The notes under the pieces are model-generated. The model ran no database searches. It was not told the DNA's origin and saw only the letters and a list, made by a program, of their open reading frames with translations. This document shows positions 41,598-47,518 of a DNA stretch of 47,518 nt, in pieces; within the stretch, counting starts at the first letter, position 1, and each line of letters begins with the position of its first letter. This DNA is from Bacillota bacterium (lineage in GTDB: Bacteria; Bacillota; Clostridia; Acetivibrionales; DTU013): contig JAEXNT010000068.1 in NCBI GenBank assembly GCA_023439545.1, forward strand, positions 1 through 47,518, written 5' to 3'. The position numbers and the translations under genes were made by a program.

Positions 41598-42656
41598 CTA
41601 TGTTCCGTTCAACAGCAGTACATGCTCCGCGGGAATCGATATGAACTCCGGCGGCCGCCCTCCGTACACATTTTCCCAATCCTGCCGCGATACGGTCCAG
41701 CTTATCCTGTGCCGATCCTCTGAAACGCCGTCTATCCGAAGAGTAATGCAGTTTTCAAAGGGGCCCTCCAAAATGTCTTCCAAGGTTACACGCAGAACAT
41801 TCGACCCCCTGCCCTCGGAACATGGTTTGAGGTAATGTGCGCGGATTCCCACGAAGCCTGTCTTCTCAGGCACTCTTTGCTCTGTCTTGAGACAGAGCTT
41901 CCAGTCCAGGGCCTCAATACAGTGATCGGAAACCCTTCTCGCAGCTGAGATGTTTTTGCAGCCTGTCAGCTTGGCTGTCGTTAGGTTCGCAGGCTTATGA
42001 AAGATACAGGCCTTGTCTCCGGACTCTATGATCCTCCCCTTGTACATCACGGCAATAGTCCGGCAGAAACGGTATAATTCCTCCCGGCTGTGCGAAACCA
42101 TGAGCACATCGCCCCTATACCCTTGCAAAACTTTCAGGATATCCTGCTGGAGTCCTTCCTTCAAAAAGGTATCCAGTGCGGAGAACGGTTCGTCGAACAA
42201 CAGTATGTCCGGAGCATATGCCATGACCCTTGCTATTGCGACCCTCTGCTGTTCGCCTCCGGATAACTGCCAAGGATACCTGTCCAGTTTATTTCCGATG
42301 CGCAGTAATGCAGCCAGCTCTTCAACAGTCCTTTTCCTCTCCTTTTTATTCCTGATGCCGGCCTCGATATTTTTCTCCGCAGTCATATTGGGAAAGAGGG
42401 CATAATTCTGGAACAACAGACCTGTTCTTCTTTTCCGGGCGCTCAACCTGATGCCCTTCTCAGAGTCGAAAAGCGTCTCTCCATTCAGGACGATCCTGCC
42501 GCTGTCCGGCGTCTCGATCCCCGCAATGCACCGCAGCGTGAGGCTCTTGCCGCACCCCGAGGCGCCGAGCAGCCCCATACTGTTGCCGGTATTGTCAAGC
42601 TTGACGTCCAGGCTGAAGTTCCCATACTTCTTCCTAATCTGTACAAACAGGCTCAT
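41598..42656 (-). CDS. modC: Molybdate ABC transporter ATP-binding protein
   Basis: 352 residues from the ATG at 42656 (GGAGGGC upstream, ATGA overlap with modB). The ATPase domain shows Walker A LLGASGCGKS, signature LSGGEQQR, Walker B DILLFDEPFSALD; a C-terminal regulatory region follows, with a MOP-like/TOBE type segment near residues 265-350 but not a clear TMBD pair. It powers molybdate import for nitrogenase cofactor. Confidence 0.88.
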   Translation of the reverse strand: MSLFVQIRKKYGNFSLDVKLDNTGNSMGLLGASGCGKSLTLRCIAGIETPDSGRIVLNGETLFDSEKGIRLSARKRRTGLLFQNYALFPNMTAEKNIEAGIRNKKERKRTVEELAALLRIGNKLDRYPWQLSGGEQQRVAIARVMAYAPDILLFDEPFSALDTFLKEGLQQDILKVLQGYRGDVLMVSHSREELYRFCRTIAVMYKGRIIESGDKACIFHKPANLTTAKLTGCKNISAARRVSDHCIEALDWKLCLKTEQRVPEKTGFVGIRAHYLKPCSEGRGSNVLRVTLEDILEGPFENCITLRIDGVSEDRHRISWTVSRQDWENVYGGRPPEFISIPAEHVLLLNGT

Positions 42657-43333
42657 AAGCCCTCCTCCTTTACACGGTCCTTCCTGCTGTCGACCGCCAG
42701 CCGTCCTAAAAAAAACACCATTGGAAATGATATCGCAATCAAAATAATGACCCAAACTGCCGCTTCCAGTTTATTTCCGCACTGTATAGCCATATAGACC
42801 GCAAGGGGCATGGTCTGCGTTTTCCCCGCAATATTACCGGCCACCATCAAAGTTGCTCCGAACTCGCCAAGCGCCCGTGCCAACGACAGGATACCTCCGG
42901 ATATTATTCCGGGTAATGCGTTTGGTATAATGATCCTCCAGAATATCCTGCTCTCGGACATCCCGAGCGTTCTTCCCACATAGATCAAATTGCGGTCCAC
43001 CTGCTCAAAGGCCGCCTTGGATGAACGGTACATCAGCGGCAGTGAAATGACTACTGCCGCGATTATGGCGGCAATTCGAGTAAATATGACCTGAATACCC
43101 ATATCCATCAGCAATCTGCCAATGCCTCCGTTTTTACCGAGCAGCAGAAGAAGAATGAATCCGACAACGGTTGGCGGCAATACCAAAGGCATTGTGAGCA
43201 ATGCGTCAATTAAACGGCTTATGCGGCTGTTTAGCTTCATCACTCCCTGCGCCGCATACATGCCCAGAAAAAAGGTAATGACAGAAGCAGGTATTGCTGT
43301 ATTGAGTGATATCCATAACGGCGACCAGTCCAT
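42653..43333 (-). CDS. modB: Molybdate ABC transporter permease
   Basis: 226 residues, about five to six membrane helices, with the CysTW/ModB EAA-type loop region GILSLARALGEFGATLMVAGNIAGKTQT. Ribosome site AAGGAGGAAG. Overlaps modC by the ATGA motif; together with ModA imports molybdate or tungstate. Confidence 0.92.
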   Translation of the reverse strand: MDWSPLWISLNTAIPASVITFFLGMYAAQGVMKLNSRISRLIDALLTMPLVLPPTVVGFILLLLLGKNGGIGRLLMDMGIQVIFTRIAAIIAAVVISLPLMYRSSKAAFEQVDRNLIYVGRTLGMSESRIFWRIIIPNALPGIISGGILSLARALGEFGATLMVAGNIAGKTQTMPLAVYMAIQCGNKLEAAVWVIILIAISFPMVFFLGRLAVDSRKDRVKEEGL

Positions 43334-43425
43334 TTCCCTTCCTCCTTCTCTTCCAGGTCATTCTATGATTTCAACCCACATCCGTTGCCAGATAAGCGCC
43401 GAATCATAGTTCAATTCTCACCTGC

Positions 43426-44238
43426 TCAAGCGATTATTGTAAATCCATATTTCTCAAATATCTCGCCCGCTTCCTCAGCCCCCAGGAAATCAAGAAAAGC
43501 CTTCGCCTGCTTTTCCGCTTTGCGGCCCTTAATCACTGCCGCCGGATAAACGATATCGCTGTGGCTTCCTGCCGGCGCTGCGCCGACTATTTTTACGCCG
43601 TCATCCGTTTTCGCATCCGTTTCATATACCACACCTGCGTCCGTATTTCCAGAGCTGACCCAAGATAGGACTTCCGTAACGTTTGCCCCAAATATGGACT
43701 GCTTGTTTACCGCATCCCATATTCCGAGCTTCTCGAAAACCTCCTTCGCATATTGGCCGGCCGGTACCGATTCCGGATCGCCGACCGCGACCGCCGAAGC
43801 CTTCAGGATATCATTAAAACCGGACATTTCAAGCATACTTTCCTTTGGTACGATAAGCACGATTTCATTCCTCAGTAAATCGACCCTTGTCTCCTTGACA
43901 ATCAGATTATCCATCTCCAACGAATCCATCTGCTTCGCCGCAGCAGAGATAAACAGATCCATTGGCGAGCCTTCCCTTACCTGCTGCTCCAATGTACCCG
44001 AGCTTGCAAAATTGAAGCTGAGCTTTAGCTTCGGATTTTCCCTGGCATATACATTCTGAATTTCAGTCAACGCCGGTTTCAGACTTGCAGCTGCGCCAAT
44101 GAGTATCTGCTTGTTTTCTTGCTTTTTTCCGCAAGCTGAGGCAGGAATCACTGTTAAAAGTATAAGAAGAACCAGCAACCCCTTTACCCATAGATTTATA
44201 TAATTTTCTCCATACCCGATCTTCACGCAATTTTTCAT
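43426..44238 (-). CDS. modA: Molybdate-binding lipoprotein
   Basis: 270 residues with GAGGAGGT before the ATG. A signal sequence ends in the lipobox SAC (VIPASACGKK), so it is tethered by a lipid-modified cysteine. The ModA fold follows: ILIGAAASLKPALTEIQNVY, FASSGTLEQQVREGSPMDLFISA and LSWVSSGNTDAGVVYETDA are the oxyanion-binding segments. It delivers molybdate to ModB and is the first gene of modABC. Confidence 0.93.
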   Translation of the reverse strand: MKNCVKIGYGENYINLWVKGLLVLLILLTVIPASACGKKQENKQILIGAAASLKPALTEIQNVYARENPKLKLSFNFASSGTLEQQVREGSPMDLFISAAAKQMDSLEMDNLIVKETRVDLLRNEIVLIVPKESMLEMSGFNDILKASAVAVGDPESVPAGQYAKEVFEKLGIWDAVNKQSIFGANVTEVLSWVSSGNTDAGVVYETDAKTDDGVKIVGAAPAGSHSDIVYPAAVIKGRKAEKQAKAFLDFLGAEEAGEIFEKYGFTIIA

Positions 44239-44291
44239 TTCACTACCTCCTCTAAAACAAACCTTAATTCATTTTAGAATACGACAAAAAA

Positions 44292-44314
44292 GCGTCCTAG
44301 AAAAACTAAGACGC
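44292..44314 (-). terminator. Terminator-like hairpin in the modA leader
   Basis: GCGTCTTAG-TTTTT-CTAGGACGC followed by TTTTTT on the minus strand, 53 bases before modA. As it lies between the promoter and the gene it looks like an attenuator. Confidence 0.7.
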
Positions 44315-44316
44315 CT

Positions 44317-44336
44317 ATGTCATTCAATTCTGACAC
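44317..44336 (-). promoter_or_regulatory. Motif shared with the nifH leader
   Basis: TGTCA-GAATTGAA-TGACA is an inverted repeat sharing TGTyAGAATTG with the nifH -10 region, and is followed by a GTCTTAG block. It resembles but does not match the spacing of GlnR/TnrA sites (N8 instead of N7). Confidence 0.5.
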
Positions 44337-44377
44337 TTTGAAATTGAACTTTACATGCTATAAAATATTAGTCATTT

Positions 44378-44399
44378 AACTAATCCAGATTAATTAGTT
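44378..44399 (-). promoter_or_regulatory. Inverted repeat at the modA transcription start
   Basis: AACTAAT-N8-ATTAGTT lies just downstream of the modA -10 box, around the expected start point. A third unit (GACTAAT on the minus strand, near 44367-44373) allows a competing pairing with the second arm. Candidate operator or alternating RNA hairpin. Confidence 0.45.
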
Positions 44400-44402
44400 G
44401 AT

Positions 44403-44432
44403 AGTATAACCTTGCAAATGCCAATTTGTCAA
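44403..44432 (-). promoter_or_regulatory. modA promoter
   Basis: Minus strand TTGACA (44427-44432), 18-base spacer, TATACT (44403-44408): a strong vegetative-type promoter for modABC. Confidence 0.65.
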
Positions 44433-44485
44433 GATATCTATAAAATATTTTTATGTTTTCTCCTGTAAGCTCATTTGAAAATTTA

Positions 44486-44519
44486 AATTCCACCTCAGCT
44501 GGTTACCGGTGTGGAAATT
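44486..44519. terminator. Hairpin between the RiPP precursor gene and modA
   Basis: AATTCCAC / GTGGAAATT arms flank a GC-containing centre with ACC/GGT pairing. Minus strand continues TTTAAATTTTC. Likely terminates the RiPP transcript upstream of the modA promoter. Confidence 0.4.
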
Positions 44520-44586
44520 ACTTTTTCAAAACCATTTCCTATAGCCTAAAAGTATAAATGATCTGTCTACTGTAAACCTATTAAAT

Positions 44587-44603
44587 ATATCTGCAGATAG
44601 ATG
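44587..44603 (+). repeat. Inverted repeat copy 1 flanking the RiPP precursor gene
   Basis: ATATCTGCAGATAGATG, exact reverse complement of 44908-44924. Core TATCTGCAGATA (44588-44599) is a perfect 12-bp palindrome. Confidence 0.75.
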
Positions 44604-44667
44604 TTTTACTTATACCATTTTATTATTAGCAAAAAACGCAAATAATTATGTAGGTCAATTATAAGGC

Positions 44668-44877
44668 TCACGGACCATGACTGTCCACTTTACCACCGCA
44701 GCCGGCACACCCGCCGATACACATTAACTGGCAATTACCTGTGCAAACACCGGTGCAACTTGTACCGCACCCAGCTGCGCAAACCAATCCGCACGTAACG
44801 TCACAGTATACACAGCTGTATCCCTTTATATCCTGCCTGGACTTACCCATTTTGCTTTTTGAAAATAAGCGTTCCAT
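44668..44877 (-). CDS. Cysteine-ladder RiPP precursor (CXXX-repeat-like peptide)
   Basis: 69 residues from the ATG at 44877, chosen for its strong GGAGG eight bases upstream; a start at 44910 lacks one. Residues 1-21 are a basic leader (MERLFSKSKMGKSRQDIKGY). The rest holds 11 cysteines at 22, 25, 29, 33, 37, 41, 45, 49, 53, 57 and 60: CxxC, eight further steps of exactly four, then a final step of three, a near-symmetrical ladder with Gly, Val, Thr, Ala between. Ends VDSHGP. Encoded after a radical SAM maturase and a small partner, so a thioether-crosslinked RiPP (ranthipeptide/sactipeptide type) is inferred. Related to what I recall as the CXXX-repeat peptide family. Confidence 0.85.
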   Translation of the reverse strand: MERLFSKSKMGKSRQDIKGYSCVYCDVTCGLVCAAGCGTSCTGVCTGNCQLMCIGGCAGCGGKVDSHGP

Positions 44878-44907
44878 ATTATACACCTCCTCCGTTAAGT
44901 AAGTTTT

Positions 44908-44924
44908 CATCTATCTGCAGATAT
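44908..44924 (-). repeat. Inverted repeat copy 2 flanking the RiPP precursor gene
   Basis: CATCTATCTGCAGATAT, 31 bases upstream of the precursor start and overlapping or following a possible -10 box. Core palindrome 44912-44923. Confidence 0.75.
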
Positions 44925-44950
44925 AATATTGAACGTAAATAATGGCAAGC

Positions 44951-45241
44951 CTATTTGCTCAGAAATATTTCACAGGTCTGAAAATCTATATTCCACATAT
45001 ATCCGTCGATGATTTTCCATTTATATTTTTCATACATTTTGTCCCACCATGCCTGTAAATCTAATTTGACCTTTCCCAAGTCAACCATCATTTTATTTTG
45101 CAAATTCTCTTTTTTGTCATCAGAAAGCAGATCACTCTCTAGTGTAGCTGTAAGTTCTTCAATTCCAAGCTTCCTTTCAAAAAGAACTAATAATTCGTTT
45201 TTCTCCTCTTTGGTTACCATGCCGACTTTTTCCCCGATCAT
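44951..45241 (-). CDS. Small RiPP-modification partner protein
   Basis: 96 residues from the ATG at 45241, whose ATGA overlaps the maturase stop (GGGAG upstream); a GTG at 45250 is the alternative. Predicted helical, with MVTKEEKNELLVLFERK, LGKVKLDLQAWWDKMYEKYKW and a single late cysteine. From position and length I think it corresponds to the CXXX-repeat peptide modification system protein family of unknown role; it could bind the leader or the maturase. Translationally coupled to the maturase and 74 bases before the precursor. Confidence 0.6.
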   Translation of the reverse strand: MIGEKVGMVTKEEKNELLVLFERKLGIEELTATLESDLLSDDKKENLQNKMMVDLGKVKLDLQAWWDKMYEKYKWKIIDGYMWNIDFQTCEIFLSK

Positions 45242-47376
45242 ATGAGGCACTCCCTTTCAATAGTTAATAACTTTTCCAACGGATCGATATAGTCAATTTC
45301 TCTTAACTTATTTTCAAACTCATAGGACATAGATTCTATAAGCTGCCCCTGGAGCTTCATGGACTGCTCTCTTTCGATATGGCTGATATTGCACTGAATT
45401 TTAGAAGGTATATGCATTTCATTCGTCATTTTTTTGTTCAGGTATTTGCATCTATTGCAGCTATATACATCACAAACAGAACAGATTGGAGCATTTTCTA
45501 CCCTGAGCAGCTGGGGATTTTTAATGTTGATTCCGTCATCAATTGTACCTACATTGCTGTCCGGATCGTCAAAGTAGAAAGCGGGACAGATATAGATCTT
45601 TCCGTTTGGCGCCAGTGAAAAAGTGCCGGTTCCCGCATCACAATTATTCATCGACCGCAAATTCCATAAATCAGTCAATACGTTAAGTTCAACTTCCTCG
45701 TACCGTTCATATTTCTTTGCGATTAAGGCAGCTACTTCTTCCAGTTGCTTCTTATACTGTTGTACCGTCAGATCATTCCATTTTTCAATGTCCTCAATTA
45801 CAAGATTTATTCTGAATGCTGTATTGAAAAGGCTCTCTATTAATTCATACATATTGCCTAAATTATGTATGTTAAGAAGCAAAATGACGGTTCTCGCTCC
45901 ATCCCGGCAGTTTACGCTGTTGTCATGCACTGATATTAAATTGCCGTCCTGTCCTGCTTTATCAACTAAAATATAGCTCCCATATCTTTCTGCGTCTACT
46001 CCCAGGGGTTTTCCAAAAAGAGCAGGTGTGAAGCCGTTTTTTGTACAAAACTCAATTCCTTCTTCAAAAATTTCGGGAGACATAATATTATCAGTCCCGA
46101 TTGTATTCCTATACGCGCAGTGAGGGACTATATTATCGGAAGTTATAAACTGCAGATATTTCTTCCTACTTTTCAGCGCTAAAACTCTTTTTCTCTCGGA
46201 AGGAAAACCGGTTACACTTTCAAACTTATCCCAAAAATATTTATTCGCTCTTACAGTTGCCTTATGCATTTTACATAAATATATCGCTCTTTGATATATA
46301 GTGTCCGTTTCAGCCAAATCATAGTTACAGCCCTGACACCATGCACAGCCGCTGGCTATTTCACATTCGACACATTCCGGTAAACTTTGATTTCTAAGAC
46401 TTAGTGCCTGGAATGGTCTTAATTTGTCCTTATTGATTCCTGTCACAGCGTTTCCTATGCATAATGGTTTTTTATTATTAAGGCTTATGTTATAAAATCT
46501 TACACATGGGAAAAAGTTGCCGTCACAATCTATTGCAAGCATTTTCCCCGCACCGCAGAAATTCATTTCTTTTTCTTCCTCAGTAAGCTGCCTGCCTATA
46601 TTAGGATCAAAAAACCTTACAGAGCAATCGTCCCAGAGTTTATTCTCTATAACGTAATCAGCGAGCTCCCTTAGCTGCTGTTCCATTATTATGTCGTCGT
46701 CCTCCTCCCATACATCCTCGAATACTACGTTTGCAGACACATTTTTTATACCTATGTTCCAAAGGCTTATAATGCTGTCTTTAAGATACGGTATATCATC
46801 ATGGGCAAAGGTAGACTTTGTGGAAGCACGTGGAAACTGGCTAAGCCATAAAGGAACGTTTTTTATTACATCATCATAGGAGCCGCTGCCGTCAGGTCTC
46901 ACTCTTTGCAGATCATGCTTTATTTTGTTTCCGTCTACGCTCAATCCAACGGAAACATGCGATCTATTCTTTCTAATATATTTCTGTACTGCCGGGGTTC
47001 CATATAGAATGCCATTACTTGAAAATGAAAATCTGTAGCTATTGAACCATGGATGATCGAGCAGAAACATCTGTTGCTTAATATAGTCTGTTATTTTATC
47101 CACCAGTTCTATCTCAACGAAGGCTTCACCGCCTATGAATTCCCAGATAACTGATTTCCCATTGTATTCATCTCTGTTCGCAAGTATGAAGTCCACTGCC
47201 TTCTTTGCAGTTTCAAAGCTCATCTTTTTAAAGTGATTCTTGCCTGTCATATAGCAGTATCTACAGGCAAGGTTACAATCCTCTGTTACGCAAAGTGTTA
47301 TTGTCTTCGGCATTCCATCCAAGCCTTCCCAAGCCAATTCCAGACTTCCCATTTTAATATTGGTATTGTTATACAC
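45238..47376 (-). CDS. Radical SAM peptide maturase with two SPASM-like modules
   Basis: 712 residues from a GTG with AGGAGGGG seven bases upstream. The radical SAM cluster motif is Cys34-x3-Cys38-x2-Cys41 (TEDCNLACRYCYM), with the GGE motif at 82-84. A first SPASM-like region has cysteines at 274, 284, 291, 335, 338, 344, 347, 350 and 368. A C-terminal part from about 400 has no second radical SAM motif but ends in a second SPASM-like set: Cys579 (CDAGTG..NGKIYICP) 597, 632, 635, 640, 643 and 662. Radical SAM-SPASM enzymes install thioether links on peptides. The C-terminal half may correspond to a separate maturase fused here. Confidence 0.85.
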   Translation of the reverse strand: MYNNTNIKMGSLELAWEGLDGMPKTITLCVTEDCNLACRYCYMTGKNHFKKMSFETAKKAVDFILANRDEYNGKSVIWEFIGGEAFVEIELVDKITDYIKQQMFLLDHPWFNSYRFSFSSNGILYGTPAVQKYIRKNRSHVSVGLSVDGNKIKHDLQRVRPDGSGSYDDVIKNVPLWLSQFPRASTKSTFAHDDIPYLKDSIISLWNIGIKNVSANVVFEDVWEEDDDIIMEQQLRELADYVIENKLWDDCSVRFFDPNIGRQLTEEEKEMNFCGAGKMLAIDCDGNFFPCVRFYNISLNNKKPLCIGNAVTGINKDKLRPFQALSLRNQSLPECVECEIASGCAWCQGCNYDLAETDTIYQRAIYLCKMHKATVRANKYFWDKFESVTGFPSERKRVLALKSRKKYLQFITSDNIVPHCAYRNTIGTDNIMSPEIFEEGIEFCTKNGFTPALFGKPLGVDAERYGSYILVDKAGQDGNLISVHDNSVNCRDGARTVILLLNIHNLGNMYELIESLFNTAFRINLVIEDIEKWNDLTVQQYKKQLEEVAALIAKKYERYEEVELNVLTDLWNLRSMNNCDAGTGTFSLAPNGKIYICPAFYFDDPDSNVGTIDDGINIKNPQLLRVENAPICSVCDVYSCNRCKYLNKKMTNEMHIPSKIQCNISHIEREQSMKLQGQLIESMSYEFENKLREIDYIDPLEKLLTIERECLI

Positions 47377-47401
47377 CTTATCACCCCTCCTATTATAGAG
47401 T

Positions 47402-47439
47402 TATAGCTTTTCTGTACCTTTCTCTCGGTACAAGCTATA
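47402..47439 (-). promoter_or_regulatory. Stem-loop in the RiPP operon leader
   Basis: TATAGCTT and GTACC pair with GGTAC and AAGCTATA around a GAGAGAAA loop with a three-base bulge, directly upstream of the maturase ribosome site. No riboswitch class was recognised. The remaining sequence to 47518 holds no gene I can see. Confidence 0.4.
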
Positions 47440-47518
47440 CTGTTTTACAGACGCTGTGGATTAGTCCAAACACCCTAACGCTTGACGTTTTCAGAAAGGA
47501 AATAACCACAGCCGTTTG

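Noticed and set aside
41375..41598. ANTAR-type tandem hexaloop hairpins in the nifH leader
   Set aside because: No pair of hairpins with the required six-base loops was found, only one small stem plus the terminator.
41375..41600. Sigma-54/NifA-type promoter
   Set aside because: No GG-N10-GC element at a plausible position; a vegetative-type promoter fits better.
44317..44336. GlnR/TnrA box
   Set aside because: Half-sites match but the spacer is eight bases instead of seven; left as an unassigned motif.
44239..44432. Molybdenum-cofactor riboswitch upstream of modA
   Set aside because: The leader lacks the conserved aptamer blocks I know for that class; only simple hairpins are visible.
1..47518. 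CRISPR arrays, rRNA and tRNA genes
   Set aside because: No spaced direct repeats or recognisable rRNA/tRNA segments were found by reading.

Overview
The window looks like a chromosomal segment of an anaerobic Firmicute of the class Clostridia. Supporting signs are strong AGGAGG-type ribosome sites, occasional GTG/TTG starts, a YlbF-family regulator, and above all a nitrogenase cluster with the clostridial hallmarks: a nifN-B fusion, homocitrate synthase split into nifV-omega and nifV-alpha, nifI1/nifI2 between nifH and nifD, an insertion-bearing NifD and a thioredoxin-like [2Fe-2S] ferredoxin very close to the Clostridium pasteurianum protein. No species can be assigned from sequence reading alone.

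Layout. Positions 1-1050 are a scarred edge: the end of an IS21-family element with three 17-bp repeats at exact 24-bp spacing, a gene truncated by it, and an internally deleted IS66 transposase relic. From 1076 to about 30440 lies ordinary chromosomal content: a guanidine-I riboswitch controlling a guanidinium exporter, an amino acid permease, ribose-5-phosphate isomerase, a VCBS/FG-GAP-like protein, a DEAD-box RNA helicase, small transporters, an acyl-CoA synthetase, a SIMPL protein, a PAS/GAF/GGDEF/HD-GYP cyclic-di-GMP enzyme, a MacAB-type exporter, a DUF438-hemerythrin-PAS protein, an SDR, an MFS drug exporter, an HD protein, a lipid kinase/PAP2 pair, an aromatic-rich small protein, YlbF, PEBP, MATE and an FMN-dependent alpha-hydroxy-acid oxidase.

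From 44238 down to 30506 (minus strand) runs the nitrogen-fixation block: modABC (molybdate import), then nifH-nifI1-nifI2-nifD-nifK-nifE-nifNB-fdx-nifV-omega-nifV-alpha. It holds structural genes, post-translational switch-off, FeMo-cofactor assembly, homocitrate supply, molybdate supply and an accessory ferredoxin. The leaders of modA and nifH share a sequence block (TGTyAGAATTG...ACAT followed by GTCTTAG) and both end in a terminator-like hairpin ahead of the first gene, suggesting shared control of molybdate uptake and nitrogenase.

Upstream of modA on the same strand (47376-44668) is a visibly AT-richer three-gene cassette: a 712-aa radical SAM protein with two SPASM-like cysteine modules, a 96-aa partner, and a 69-aa peptide whose 11 cysteines form a strict ladder CxxC-(xxxC)x8-xxC. 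This is a RiPP system resembling what I remember as the CXXX-repeat peptide family. The precursor gene is bracketed by an exact 17-bp inverted repeat built around the palindrome TATCTGCAGATA. I regard this cassette as the most interesting, least characterised system in the window.

No rRNA, tRNA or CRISPR array was recognised.
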